NCBI RefSeq assembly: GCF_014647795.1
Contig: NZ_BMPW01000035.1
Location: 20,117-84,116 of the forward strand
Source of the DNA: Actinoplanes campanulatus
GTDB taxonomy: Bacteria > Actinomycetota > Actinomycetes > Mycobacteriales > Micromonosporaceae
Direction of reading: 5' to 3'
DNA: 64,000 nucleotides
Below the pieces are notes generated by a model that saw only the letters and a program-made list of their open reading frames with translations, had not been told where the DNA came from and made no database searches. Positions within the stretch are counted from its first letter, which is position 1. Every line of letters begins with the position of its first letter. This document shows positions 30,799-39,879 of the stretch, piece after piece. The translations under genes and the position numbers were made by a program.

Positions 30799-30870
30799 GT
30801 CGCCTCCTCGTCTCGCGTCGTCGCCATCCCGATTCCCCGATGACGTGCGGATAACCGGATCGTGTCGCCG

Positions 30871-31251
30871 CTATGTCGGCTGACGTGCCGGTTCCGAGAC
30901 GTGCGCCGTGACGATCCGCCAGCCCTCCGGCAGCCGTACCCAGGTCTGCGACTGGCGGCCCAGCACGTCGCTGCCGGGATAGCCGAACAACGTGGTCACC
31001 ACGGCCACGCTCTCCCCGTACCCCTGGATGATCGTGTCCTTGAGACGACGGCCCGGCGGCAGGCCGCCCTGCGCGCGCCGCCACCTGGCCTGTTCCTCGA
31101 TGCCGATCTGCTGGTCGGCGATGCCGAACCGCACCGCGGCGGGGGCGAAGAAGGCGAGGATCCCCTCGACGTCGTCGGCGACCAGCGCCCGCTCGTAGGC
31201 CTCGAACGCGGCGGTGATCTCGGCGATCACGTCCGGAAGGTCTCTTTCCAC
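30871..31251 (-). CDS. AtzH-like / HpxZ-like NTF2-fold protein
   Basis: A 126-residue NTF2-like protein. The long AFEAYERALVADDVEGILAFFAP helix and the FGYPGSDVLGRQSQTWVRLPEGWRIVTAHVSEP end are typical of the AtzH-like family, which includes HpxZ (oxalurate catabolism) and AtzH of the cyanuric acid operon. It is the last gene of a minus-strand ureide catabolic run. Known members accompany AtzF-type amidases; the activity is not clear. Confidence 0.78.
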   Translation of the reverse strand: MERDLPDVIAEITAAFEAYERALVADDVEGILAFFAPAAVRFGIADQQIGIEEQARWRRAQGGLPPGRRLKDTIIQGYGESVAVVTTLFGYPGSDVLGRQSQTWVRLPEGWRIVTAHVSEPARQPT

Positions 31252-31311
31252 GGGTTGCCCTTTCCGATGGGGGACGCGGCCCGGAGGGATCCGGGCCGCG
31301 TCGACGGGAGC

Positions 31312-32874
31312 TCATCCGACGGTGGCGGATTCCTTCTCCGGCGCGGGGTCGGTCACCTCGTCCGGCTCCGGCGCCCGCGGGGTGGGCTTGCCGAGCGCGA
31401 ACAGCACACAGACCACCGTCAGGAAGAGGTAACCGAGGGTGACCTCACCGTCGGCGTTCCACTGCACCTTCTCGGCGTGGATCAGGCCGATGAAGGTGAG
31501 CACCGCGCCGCTGGCCGCGAAGACCGCCGCGTGCCAGAACCGCTTGTCGATGAGGAACGCGACGATCGCCCCGAGCACCAGGCCGGCCAGGATGGCGCCC
31601 TGACCGAGCGTCTTGAGGCCGTCGTAGACCACGCCCGCTCCGGCCAGCGCCTCGGTGCCCACCTGCGCGGCCGTGGTCCCGGCCGCGGCCAGCACGTTGT
31701 CCATCTGGCCGGTGGCCCAGGAGGCGATGTTCGGGATGAGCGCGGCCACCACGGCGGCGGCGTGCGCCTTCGGCGTGGCCTGGAACGCCTGCGCGCCGAT
31801 CAGCAGGCCGATGTAGAGCAGGATCGGCACGATCGCGGCGGTCGGGAAGATCGCGCCGAGCAGCCCGAACAGGCCGAAGAAGCAGAGCAGCGCGATCACC
31901 ACGCCGGTGGCCATCGAGTATCCGGTACGCCCACCGGCCGCCTTCCAGCCCGGGTGCCCGACGTAGACGGCCGGCGGGAACGGCGACCCGAGACAGGAGC
32001 CGATCACCGCGCCCGCGCCGTCGGCCAGCAGCACGCTGCGCAGGTTGTACCGGTCGCCGGCGGTGGCGGCGCTCTCCACGTTGGTCATCGCCTCGGTGAA
32101 GTTGTAGACGCCCAGCGGGATCGCCGTCGCCAGCAGCGGCGCCATGTCCTTCAGGCCGTCGATCAGCAGGTCGACCTTGAGGTGCGGGAAGGCGAACGCG
32201 ATGTCCTTCGCGGCGCTCTGCACGTCCGGCACCGACATGGCGCCGCCGATCCAGCCGATCGCCGTGCCGACCAGCAGCGCGGCCAGCCCGATCGGGAAGT
32301 TGAACGGCAGCTTCACGTCGGTGAGCAGGCCGATCAGCAGCAGGCCGAAGACCGGCAGGGCGATCCAGGCGTAGTTCCACATGCTGGCGGCGGGGTTCAT
32401 CGAGATGAACGTGATAGAGATGCCGGCCAGGGTGCCGAGCAGCGCGGCCCGTGGCGTGTACCTGCGGATGTACGGACCGACGAACGCGCCGATCAGCACG
32501 ATCACACCGATGATGAACGCCCACGCGATACCGGCCGTCCACGCCGCCACCGGATCCTTCGTGGTCAGGTAGATCGGCAGCATGATGACGAAGATGACGA
32601 TGAACATGTGCGGGACGCTCGGCCCGTACGGCAGGGCCGTCACGTCGGTGCGGTTCTCCCGGACGGCCAGCCGCCGGGCCAGGAAGGTGTAGTAGACGTT
32701 GCCCGCGACCAGGGCGATGCCCAGCGCCGGGAGGATCACGCCGAAGACGTCGCCGGCCGGCATCTTGATCACGCCGAGACAGAGGCCGGTCAGGGTGAGC
32801 ACGTTGACCAGGACGTTGACACCGAACCCGAAGAAGGCGTTGGTGTCGCCCCGGACCCAGTAGGCGAGTTTCAT
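31312..32874 (-). CDS. NCS2-family permease
   Basis: A 520-residue inner-membrane transporter with about 12-14 segments. NCS2 (uracil/xanthine/AzgA-type) features include an N-terminal MKLAYWVRGDTNAFFGFGVNVLVN, an EAMTNVESAATAGDRYNLRSVLLADG segment (conserved Glu around residue 235) and GSCLGSPFPPAVYVG. The ATG overlaps the stop of the upstream hydrolase gene (ATGA). By context it should import a cyclic or linear ureide such as biuret or a purine breakdown product. Confidence 0.88.
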   Translation of the reverse strand: MKLAYWVRGDTNAFFGFGVNVLVNVLTLTGLCLGVIKMPAGDVFGVILPALGIALVAGNVYYTFLARRLAVRENRTDVTALPYGPSVPHMFIVIFVIMLPIYLTTKDPVAAWTAGIAWAFIIGVIVLIGAFVGPYIRRYTPRAALLGTLAGISITFISMNPAASMWNYAWIALPVFGLLLIGLLTDVKLPFNFPIGLAALLVGTAIGWIGGAMSVPDVQSAAKDIAFAFPHLKVDLLIDGLKDMAPLLATAIPLGVYNFTEAMTNVESAATAGDRYNLRSVLLADGAGAVIGSCLGSPFPPAVYVGHPGWKAAGGRTGYSMATGVVIALLCFFGLFGLLGAIFPTAAIVPILLYIGLLIGAQAFQATPKAHAAAVVAALIPNIASWATGQMDNVLAAAGTTAAQVGTEALAGAGVVYDGLKTLGQGAILAGLVLGAIVAFLIDKRFWHAAVFAASGAVLTFIGLIHAEKVQWNADGEVTLGYLFLTVVCVLFALGKPTPRAPEPDEVTDPAPEKESATVG

Positions 32875-33527
32875 CGGGCGATCTCCTCGATCAGAGCGGG
32901 GGACTCGGCGACCCAGCCGAAGATGCCGCCCTGTGCGGCGATCATCCGGAGGCCGGCCTGCTGGAACTCGGGAAAGTAGGAGCCGACGCAGTCGGCCAGG
33001 ACCAGGCACTCGTAGCCGCGGTCGTTCGCCTCACGGACCGTGGTGTGGACGCACACCTCGGTCGTGACCCCCGTTACGACCAGTCTCTTGATGCCGTCCT
33101 TCGTCAGGACTTCTTCCAGGTCGGTGGCATAGAACGCACCCTTGCCCGGTTTGTCCACGACGACCTCGTTCTCCAGCGGCTGGAGTTCGTCGATGATGTC
33201 GTGGCCGTACTCGCCCTGGATGAGGATCTTTCCGAATGTGCCCGGTTGGCCGATCATCGGGCCGCGCTTGAGTTTCGCGGGGGGACAATCGGACAGATCG
33301 GGTTTATGTCCCTCGCGGGTGTGGATGATCGGCATGCTGGTGGCGCGCCAGGCCTCCAGGAGTCGCTTCATCGGCCCGATCGTCCGCCGGAGCTGGGCGA
33401 CATCGTTGCCGAGCGACTCACCGAAGCCGCCGGGCAGAAGAAAGTCCCGCTGCATGTCGATCACCAGCAGCGCGGTGGTGTCCAGATCGAATTCGAAGGG
33501 GGTGGGTTGGGCGTCGACAATGGGCAT
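32871..33527 (-). CDS. second isochorismatase-like hydrolase of the biuret operon
   Basis: A 218-residue cysteine hydrolase paralogous to the neighbouring BiuH-like protein. The catalytic triad is Asp24 (LLVIDMQRDF), Lys126 (VVDKPGKG) and Cys159 (GVTTEVCVHTT). The biuret-family Gln is kept (AAQGG, residue 199). The N-terminus lacks the NPYAWPYDG segment of the partner. Known systems pair a triuret hydrolase with biuret hydrolase, so triuret or another ureide is a reasonable substrate guess. It is two bases downstream of the BiuH-like gene. Confidence 0.82.
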   Translation of the reverse strand: MPIVDAQPTPFEFDLDTTALLVIDMQRDFLLPGGFGESLGNDVAQLRRTIGPMKRLLEAWRATSMPIIHTREGHKPDLSDCPPAKLKRGPMIGQPGTFGKILIQGEYGHDIIDELQPLENEVVVDKPGKGAFYATDLEEVLTKDGIKRLVVTGVTTEVCVHTTVREANDRGYECLVLADCVGSYFPEFQQAGLRMIAAQGGIFGWVAESPALIEEIAR

Positions 33528-33528
33528 C

Positions 33529-34221
33529 TCAAGCCTCCGTTGCCGCTATCACGTCGTCGGAAGTGGCGACGCAGCCGAAGACGCCGCCCTGCATGGTGAC
33601 CATGTGCAGGGCGGCGGTGTGGTTGGACGGATCGGTGGCTCCCGTGCAGTCGCTCAGGATCAGGCACTCGTAACCCCGGTCGTTGGCCTCGCGCATGGTC
33701 GTGTGCACGCAGACGTCCGTGGTGATTCCGGTCAAGATCAAATGCGAGATTCCATGGGTACGGAGGACGAGGTCCAGATTTGTCGCATAGAACGCGCCCT
33801 TACCGGGTTTGTCGACCACCACCTCGCCCGGCGCCGGCGCCACCTCGGGCACGATCTCCCAACCCGGCTCGCCCCTGATCAGGATCCGGCCGCACGGTCC
33901 CTGACCGCCGATCTCCGCCCCGATCCGCTTCGACCGCCACCGCTTGTTGGCGGGCAGGTCGGACAGGTCCGGATCGTGGCCCTCCCGGGTGTGGATGACG
34001 AGCATGCCCAGCTCACGGACGTGCGACAGCAGTTTTGCGGTGGCCGGCAGCCCGGCCCGGGTCAGCTCGATGTCGTAGCCCATGCTGTCGACGTAGCCGC
34101 CGGGTCCACAGAAATCGGTCTGCCAGTCGATGCAGAGCAGGGCGGTCCGGTCCACCGGGACCGAGCCGTCGTAGGGCCAGGCGTACGGGTTGGCCCGCAC
34201 CGGCCCGATGCGTGCGGTCAT
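33529..34221 (-). CDS. biuH: biuret amidohydrolase-like cysteine hydrolase
   Basis: A 230-residue isochorismatase-like hydrolase that should convert biuret to allophanate and ammonia. The triad is Asp32, Lys138 and Cys171. From memory, rhizobial BiuH uses Asp36, Lys142, Cys175 and Gln215; all four fit here with the same offset of four (Gln211 in MVTMQGG). NPYAWPYDG at the N-terminus and [14 protein letters not shown] around residue 108-121 also match my recall of BiuH. The gene overlaps the allophanate hydrolase gene by four bases (ATGA). Confidence 0.85.
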   Translation of the reverse strand: MTARIGPVRANPYAWPYDGSVPVDRTALLCIDWQTDFCGPGGYVDSMGYDIELTRAGLPATAKLLSHVRELGMLVIHTREGHDPDLSDLPANKRWRSKRIGAEIGGQGPCGRILIRGEPGWEIVPEVAPAPGEVVVDKPGKGAFYATNLDLVLRTHGISHLILTGITTDVCVHTTMREANDRGYECLILSDCTGATDPSNHTAALHMVTMQGGVFGCVATSDDVIAATEA

Positions 34222-36104
34222 GAGTCAGCTCCCTTCGAACGGTGATTCCGCCAGCCGCCGCTGGCGGTGATGTCCCGGGCGCCGCGCACCGCGTACGCCT
34301 CGCAGAGGAATCCGGTCACCTCGGCGCCGTCCTCCAGCACGAGCCGGCCCAGCGACAGCGGCGCCGGGATGCCCGCGAGGAAGCCACCCACCTGGGCGGC
34401 CGGCAGCCGCCAGAGCTCGATCTCGATGGCGGCGCCGCCGTCCGTGACCCGGACCAGCCCGGGAGCACCCGACGGCAGCTCGTACATCCGGTAGCAGGGG
34501 GCGGTCCTGGTCACGATCTGTAGCGTTCCGCCGCGCTCGCGAAGCTCCCCGTTGCGCGGCTCCCCACTCAGATGCAGCCCCACCACCGCGACGGTCATCC
34601 CGTCCTCCCGGCCGCCTCCGGCAGCCGGATCTCCGTCCCGCTCTACACCGGCACGTGATCGGCTGCCTCCGGCAGCCGGATCTCTGTCCTGCTCCACAGC
34701 GGCACGTGACCGGCCGCCTCCGGCAGCCATATCTCCGTCCTGCTCCGTGCCGGTGTCCGGTTCGGCGGTGAGCGCCTGGGCCAGCTCCATCAACAGGTCG
34801 TCGCTGAAAGCCGGCCCGAACAGCGTCACCGAGGCCGGCCGCCCGTCCCCGGTGAACCCGTTCGGGATCGTCACCGCGGCCATGTCCAGCAGATTCGCGA
34901 ACTGCGTGTACCGGCCCAGCGCGAGATTGCGCCCGATCGGGTCCGCGGCGATATCGGCGTGCGTGAACGTGGTCCCGATCGTGGGCAGCACCAGCACGTC
35001 GATCCGTTCCCACATGCGCTCGGCGGCCGTCCGCAGTTCCCGTAGCCGGTGCTGAGCCCGGAAGGCGTCCGCCGCCGTGAACGCGAGCCCGCCCTCCAGC
35101 ACCTGCCGGGTCACCGGCAGCACCGACTCGGGGTGGGCGGCCAGGAAGTCACCGAGATCGGCCAGGCGCTCCGCCACCCAGGGCCCGCGATAGAGCAGAT
35201 CCCCGGCCTCGATCAGGTCACCGACCTCGACTCCGCCGACCACCCCGAAGCCCGCATCGATCTCCCCGGTTCCTGCCGTGGGTTCCCCGGTTCCTGCCGT
35301 GCGCTTTCCGGTTTCTGCTGTGGGTTCCGCCGCTTCTGCTGTGAGTTTCTCGGCGAAGCGGGCGAACGCCTTCTCCTGCCCGCCGTCGCCGAAGAAGTCG
35401 AGCCCTCCGGGCAGGCCGATCCGGACCCGGGCCACCGTCTGCCGCCGCCCCTCTCGTGACCAGGGGTCGGCCGGCTCCCGTCCGCGTGCCACCCGCATCA
35501 CCCGCGCCGCCAGCGCGGTGCCCCGGGCGAAGATCGAGACACAGTCGAGCGACCGGCACGCCGGCACCACCCCGAGCGTGCTGAGCAGTCCCCGGGTCGG
35601 CTTGATCCCTACGATGCCGTTCAGCGCGGCCGGCACCCGCCCTGACCCCGCGGTGTCGGTGCCGAGTGAGAAGTCCACGGTTCCGGCCGCGACCGCGACC
35701 GCTGAGCCGGAGCTGGACCCTCCGGCGATCAGGCCGCCGCCGAAGACGCTTTCCGGAGCCCCGTACGGCGACCGCGCCCCGGTCAGCCCGGTGGCGAACT
35801 GGTCCAGGTTGGTCTTGCCGACCACGATCGCGCCGGCCTCCCGCAGCCGCCGCACCACCGGCGCGTCCCGCTCCGGCGTATAGGCGAAGTCCGGACATCC
35901 CGCGGTGGTCGGCAGCCCCGCGACGTCGATGTTGTCCTTGACCGCGAACGTGACCCCGGCGAGAGGCGCGGCCGGATCCACCCGGCGGGCCTGCTCGTGC
36001 AGCTCGGCCGCGGAGAATCGGCTGATCCAGACCCCGTCCGGCGCCGGCGCCGCAAGAACCGCATCGACGATCGCATGCACATCCACACCGTCGATTGTCG
36101 ACAA
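34218..36104 (-). CDS. atzF: allophanate hydrolase
   Basis: A 628-residue amidase-signature enzyme that splits allophanate into ammonia and CO2. The catalytic elements are Lys56 ([11 protein letters not shown]), the [14 protein letters not shown] run from residue 128, and the nucleophile Ser154 ([11 protein letters not shown]). A C-terminal allophanate-hydrolase domain starts around residue 505. Two unusual low-complexity insertions break the chain: an eight-residue repeat near 245-270 and a 17-residue repeat near 450-500. The start is the TTG at 36104 or a downstream GTG at 36086, since the GntR-type operator covers the TTG. Confidence 0.88.
   Translation of the reverse strand: MSTIDGVDVHAIVDAVLAAPAPDGVWISRFSAAELHEQARRVDPAAPLAGVTFAVKDNIDVAGLPTTAGCPDFAYTPERDAPVVRRLREAGAIVVGKTNLDQFATGLTGARSPYGAPESVFGGGLIAGGSSSGSAVAVAAGTVDFSLGTDTAGSGRVPAALNGIVGIKPTRGLLSTLGVVPACRSLDCVSIFARGTALAARVMRVARGREPADPWSREGRRQTVARVRIGLPGGLDFFGDGGQEKAFARFAEKLTAEAAEPTAETGKRTAGTGEPTAGTGEIDAGFGVVGGVEVGDLIEAGDLLYRGPWVAERLADLGDFLAAHPESVLPVTRQVLEGGLAFTAADAFRAQHRLRELRTAAERMWERIDVLVLPTIGTTFTHADIAADPIGRNLALGRYTQFANLLDMAAVTIPNGFTGDGRPASVTLFGPAFSDDLLMELAQALTAEPDTGTEQDGDMAAGGGRSRAAVEQDRDPAAGGSRSRAGVERDGDPAAGGGREDGMTVAVVGLHLSGEPRNGELRERGGTLQIVTRTAPCYRMYELPSGAPGLVRVTDGGAAIEIELWRLPAAQVGGFLAGIPAPLSLGRLVLEDGAEVTGFLCEAYAVRGARDITASGGWRNHRSKGADS
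34611..34753. repeat. 51-bp in-frame tandem repeat inside atzF
   Basis: Three copies of a 51-bp unit (34611-34661, 34662-34712, partial from 34713), each containing GCCTCCGGCAGCC. They encode a 17-residue repeat of the type DxDPAAGGxRSRAxVEx between the amidase and C-terminal domains. Confidence 0.85.
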
Positions 36105-36105
36105 T
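36094..36105. promoter_or_regulatory. GntR-type operator palindrome at atzF start
   Basis: The perfect 12-bp palindrome ATTGTCGACAAT fits the FadR/FCD-type GntR operator consensus TnGTnnACnA. It overlaps the atzF start codon, 81 bases after the GntR gene. Confidence 0.55.
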
Positions 36106-36186
36106 TCTGTTTCGGTGAGACCTGCATCACGTAACGGCCCGATTTCCCGGAGCTATCAAAGCCCTCGTACCGGATGAAAGCCCGAC

Positions 36187-36822
36187 TCAGGTCAGGTAGG
36201 TACGAGCACCGTGCGCACCCAGCGCTTCCAGAATCTCCGCAGTGGCGCCGGTCTCGACCGCCGTGAACAGCCGCTCGTGCCGCAGCACCCCGTCCACCGC
36301 GCGGGCGGTCTCGGCCTCACGCCGCATGTTGACCGCCATGAACAGCTGGATCCGCACGAGGATCGACTCGTAGAGGGCGGTGAGCTGCCGGTTCCCGCTC
36401 AGCGCGACCACCTCGACGTGGAACCGGCGGTGCGCGTTGGCCAGTTCCAGGCGGTCGTCGGTAGCCGTCGCCGTACGGATCGTGTCGAGCGCCGCACGCA
36501 GCCGGGTCAGGTCGGGCGCCGCGGGAGTGCTGGTGACCGCGTGCCGCTCCAGGACGTCGCGCACCTCGTACAGCTCACGCATGTCGTCGTCGGAGAGGGT
36601 GGCCACCCGGGCGCCCCGGCGCGGGATGTGCTCGATCAGGCCCTGCTCGGCCAGCAGCCGCATCGCCTCCCGCAGCGGCGCCCGGCTGATCCCGAGCCGA
36701 CGGGTCAGTTGCTCCTCGACCAGCCGCTCGCCCGGATCGGTCCGGCCACTCAGGATGTCCCGCCGCAGCCGGTCGACGGCGAGCTCGACGAGACTGTAGG
36801 TCTCCAACTCCCCGTCGCTCAC
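36187..36822 (-). CDS. GntR-family regulator, FCD/VanR type
   Basis: A 211-residue regulator. The winged helix-turn-helix is at residues about 10-75 (LVEEQLTRRLGISRAPLREAMRLLAEQGLIEHIPRRGARVATL). The C-terminal FCD domain has metal- or ligand-binding acidic and His residues, including ELYEVRDVLERHAV and HRRFHVEVVALSGNR. The GTG at 36822 is taken as the start. It is upstream of the biuret-type operon in the same direction and likely controls it. Confidence 0.88.
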   Translation of the reverse strand: MSDGELETYSLVELAVDRLRRDILSGRTDPGERLVEEQLTRRLGISRAPLREAMRLLAEQGLIEHIPRRGARVATLSDDDMRELYEVRDVLERHAVTSTPAAPDLTRLRAALDTIRTATATDDRLELANAHRRFHVEVVALSGNRQLTALYESILVRIQLFMAVNMRREAETARAVDGVLRHERLFTAVETGATAEILEALGAHGARTYLT

Positions 36823-36875
36823 GCGGCAAGTCTGCCAGCCCGTGCCGTGTGGGCACGGGCTGGCCCCGACGGCTG

Positions 36876-37382
36876 TTACGAGCCGGCCATGACCTTGCCG
36901 GTCTCCAGCAGGGACTTGAGGTCGCTGAGGACCCAGGCCCAGCCGCCGCCACCCTCGGCGCCGGCGTCTGGGCTCCCGGACACCATCGCGGAGTGGGCCG
37001 GCGCGCCGGTCAGCTCGTGCGTGATGGTGACCCGGCAGACGCCCGGACCGGAGTCCTCGATCTCGTAGGTGAGCGTGGTGAACGGCTCGACCGCGGTGCT
37101 CGGGTCCATGAGCATCCGCCACGTCTGCACCAGGCGCCGCGGCGGCTCCGCCTCCAGCACCTCGCCGTCGATGATGGTCTCGGGCAACTCGAAGCCACCG
37201 GCGGCCGCGTACGCCTTCATCTCCTCGGTGGCCGTCGAGTAGAACCGGCCGCCCTTCTTGAGCTCGTAGAACTGCGGTGCGGCGTACGCATACTTCGCGG
37301 TCCACTCCGGGTCGGTGATGGCCGTCCAGATCTTGTCGGCCGGCGCCTTGATCCAGATGCGGAAGACCTTGGTGTCGCTCAT
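36876..37382 (-). CDS. SRPBCC (AHSA1-like) domain protein
   Basis: A 168-residue START/Bet v1-fold protein. The pattern KVFRIWIKAPADKIWTAITDPEWTAKYAYA at the N-terminus and TTLTYEIEDSGPGVCRVTITHEL are AHSA1 features. It overlaps the upstream ArsR gene by four bases (ATGA), a common actinobacterial pair in which the SRPBCC protein is of unknown function. Confidence 0.88.
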   Translation of the reverse strand: MSDTKVFRIWIKAPADKIWTAITDPEWTAKYAYAAPQFYELKKGGRFYSTATEEMKAYAAAGGFELPETIIDGEVLEAEPPRRLVQTWRMLMDPSTAVEPFTTLTYEIEDSGPGVCRVTITHELTGAPAHSAMVSGSPDAGAEGGGGWAWVLSDLKSLLETGKVMAGS

Positions 37383-37696
37383 TGCTCCTCCAGAGACTGC
37401 TTGAGATCGATCAATGCGGTCACGTGCTGCTCGGTGAACTTGTCGATCCACCGGTCGTGGATCTGCCGGATCGGGATCGGGTTGAGGAAGTGCAACTTCT
37501 CCCGCCCCGACCGGCGCACGACGACGAGACCCGCCTCTTCGAGCACCCGGAGGTGCTTGGCGACGCCGAACCGGGTCATCTCCAGCTCGGACTCCAGCTC
37601 GGTGAGCGTGCGGCCGTCACGCGCGAAGAGCAGGTCGAGCAGGAACCGGCGGCTCGGGTCGGCCAGCGCCTTGAACACCCGGTCGTCGTCCGTCAT
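37379..37696 (-). CDS. ArsR-family transcription regulator
   Basis: A 105-residue winged-helix repressor. The core is FKALADPSRRFLLDLLFARDGRTLTELESELEMTRFGVAKHLRVLEEAGLVVVRRSGREKLHFL. No clear metal-binding Cys motif (such as ELCVCDL) is seen, so it is probably not metal-responsive. A perfect palindrome lies directly upstream. GTG at 37699 is an alternative start. Confidence 0.9.
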   Translation of the reverse strand: MTDDDRVFKALADPSRRFLLDLLFARDGRTLTELESELEMTRFGVAKHLRVLEEAGLVVVRRSGREKLHFLNPIPIRQIHDRWIDKFTEQHVTALIDLKQSLEEQ

Positions 37697-37707
37697 CACA
37701 CTAAGTT

Positions 37708-37727
37708 AGGTGACCATTTGGTCACCT
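37708..37727. promoter_or_regulatory. palindromic operator upstream of arsR-type gene
   Basis: Perfect 9-bp arms, AGGTGACCA (37708-37716) and TGGTCACCT (37719-37727), separated by TT, eleven bases before the ATG. The position fits autorepression by the ArsR-type protein. Confidence 0.75.
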
Positions 37728-37789
37728 GTCAATCGGAACCGAGATGTCGATCTTTCGAAGTGCGTCGGCGGCCCCTAAGCTCTGCGGCC

Positions 37790-38755
37790 GTGTGGCCATT
37801 CAAGAAGGAGAGCGCCGCCGAGGAAGAGGCGCCGGAGTTCTGCCGCTTCCTCGACGAGGATGCCGAACGCTTGCGCGATGCGCTGCGGAAACGGGATTGG
37901 GAGACCGCCCGCGGGATTCTCGGCGCGACCGATCCGGAGACCCGTAGCTACTACTTCTCCGTCGCGGCGAGCACCTACGGGATCGAGCGGTGGATCACCG
38001 GCGCCGAACCCGGCGCGGCCCTCCCGCTGCTCATCCGCGGCGCCGCCCTGCTCACCTCGGCCTGGGAGCTGCGCCCGGACGGCTGGACCGGCAGGATCAG
38101 CGACGCGGCGGCGGAGCTCTGGACCCGGTGGGTGAGCCAGGCCGCCGCGTGCATCGACGAGGTGACCACCCGGGAGCCGGGCTGGGCCGACGCCTGGACG
38201 TGGTCGATCGCCCTGAGCCGCTCGCTGGGCCTGCCGCTCGACGAACGGTGGCGGCGCTTCCATCGCCTGATCGAGATCGAGCCGGACCACTGGTACGGGC
38301 ACGAGCAGATGCTGCTCGCCCTCACCCCGAAGTGGGGCGGCAGCTCGGAGGCCGTCTTCGACTTCGCCCGCACCCGCGCCGCCGCCTGCCCCGGCACCCA
38401 CATCCCGGCGCTCGTCGCGCTGGCCCACCGGGAACACAACGCGCATCTGTCCGCCGTCCGCGAGCCGGACAACCCGGACCGCTCGCTCGAACTGACCTAC
38501 TACGAGCCCACCGAGATCACGGACGACCTCTGGGAAGCGGCCCAGCTCTCCTTCTGGCACGACGACTACGAGACGACGGTGCTGACCCCGATCGTCTGGA
38601 ACAACTTCGCGTACGCCTTCGCCTGGGGCGACTTCCACAAGCCGGCCTGGGCACTCTTCGACTCGATCGGCGAGGACTGGATCACCCGGTCCCCGTGGGG
38701 CGACGTCGAGTTCTTCCTCAGATCCCGCGACTACACCCGGGACAACCTCGAATGA
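37790..38755 (+). CDS. TPR-like protein, first of a tandem paralogue pair
   Basis: A 321-residue soluble protein starting VWPFKKES at a GTG. It shares with the next gene the segments FDFARTRAAACPGT, IEIEPDHWYGHEQMLLAL and SFWHDDYETTVLTPIVWNNFAYAF, with about 40% identity by eye. The helical, Trp/Ala-rich pattern suggests TPR-like repeats (DUF4034-type). No catalytic motif is seen. No Shine-Dalgarno is visible, so a leaderless transcript is possible. Confidence 0.7.
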   Translation: MWPFKKESAAEEEAPEFCRFLDEDAERLRDALRKRDWETARGILGATDPETRSYYFSVAASTYGIERWITGAEPGAALPLLIRGAALLTSAWELRPDGWTGRISDAAAELWTRWVSQAAACIDEVTTREPGWADAWTWSIALSRSLGLPLDERWRRFHRLIEIEPDHWYGHEQMLLALTPKWGGSSEAVFDFARTRAAACPGTHIPALVALAHREHNAHLSAVREPDNPDRSLELTYYEPTEITDDLWEAAQLSFWHDDYETTVLTPIVWNNFAYAFAWGDFHKPAWALFDSIGEDWITRSPWGDVEFFLRSRDYTRDNLE

Positions 38756-38776
38756 CGCACCCGATCCGGAGCAGCC

Positions 38777-39736
38777 GTGTGGCCTAAGACGAGGCGTGCC
38801 GACGACGCCGACGACACCGTGGAGATCAACGAGTTCCTGCACGACGAGGGCGCCCGGCGGCTGAGCGTGGCCCTGCGGGACCGGGACTGGCCGACCGCCC
38901 GGGAGATCCTCACCGGCGCCGACCCGGAGCACTTCATGTACTACATGGAGTTCGCCGCCTCCGCCGACGGCGTGGAGGAGTGGATCCCCGACGTGATCCG
39001 CGCCGAGCCGAACTCGACCCTGCCGCTGCTGGTTCGTGGCGCCCGCGCCGTCTACTGGGCGTGGGACGCCCGGGGCAGCGGCACCTCCGACACGGTCTCC
39101 CAGGAGCAGTGGAAGATCTGGTTCCAGCGCCTCAAGCTGGCCGAGAACTGCCTCGATGAGGTGATCGACCGCGATCCGGGTTGTGCCGAGGCCTGGCACT
39201 ACCTGGTCGTCCTGGGCCGGGCCCGGCAACTGCCGATGGAGGAGCGCTGGCACCGGTTCAACAAGCTGATCGAGATCGACCCCACCCACCTCTTCGGCCA
39301 CGAGCAGATGCTCAACAACCTGATGCCCAAGTGGAGCGGCAGTACCGAGGCGATGTTCGACTTCGCCCGAACCCGGGCCGCCGCCTGCCCCGGCACGAAC
39401 GTCCCGCTGATCGTCGCGCAGGCGCACCTCGAGCACCGGTGGTCCGAGGGCGGCAAAGCGTACCTCCGGCGGCCCGAAGTGTCCGGTGAGATCTGTGCCG
39501 CTGCCCACACCTCGGTGTGGCACGACGACTACCGCCGATCGCTGCTGACGCCGGTGCTGTGGAACCACTTCGCCTACAGCCTCAGCGTGGGCCGCCTCTT
39601 CCGGCCGGCGAACGCGCTGTTCGACGAGATCGGCGACGAGTGGGTCCGCACCGCCCCCTGGCGGTCCGTCGAGCGCTTCACCGAATTGCGCGACTGGTCC
39701 CGCGAGAAGGACGACGACACCGGCCGCGACGACTGA
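38777..39736 (+). CDS. TPR-like protein, second tandem paralogue
   Basis: A 319-residue paralogue of the preceding gene, also beginning with GTG TGG CC. It contains LAENCLDEVIDRDPGCAEAWHYLVVLGRARQLPMEERWHRFNKLIEIDPTHLFGHEQMLNNLMPKW-type TPR repeats (residues about 115-185) and ends in an acidic DDDTGRDD tail. It follows 21 bases after the first copy and is likely cotranscribed. Function unknown. Confidence 0.7.
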   Translation: MWPKTRRADDADDTVEINEFLHDEGARRLSVALRDRDWPTAREILTGADPEHFMYYMEFAASADGVEEWIPDVIRAEPNSTLPLLVRGARAVYWAWDARGSGTSDTVSQEQWKIWFQRLKLAENCLDEVIDRDPGCAEAWHYLVVLGRARQLPMEERWHRFNKLIEIDPTHLFGHEQMLNNLMPKWSGSTEAMFDFARTRAAACPGTNVPLIVAQAHLEHRWSEGGKAYLRRPEVSGEICAAAHTSVWHDDYRRSLLTPVLWNHFAYSLSVGRLFRPANALFDEIGDEWVRTAPWRSVERFTELRDWSREKDDDTGRDD

Positions 39737-39879
39737 CACGGCGCTGTTCAGCCGCTTCGGCTACAAGGACCCCGCATGACGAGACCCGAGGCAAGCATCG
39801 ACGAGATTCCCCGTCTCCCCGTCCGCTCATCGACGCTAGTATTTCCGAGTTTTGGCCTTCAACGGGGAGTAAGACCCAC

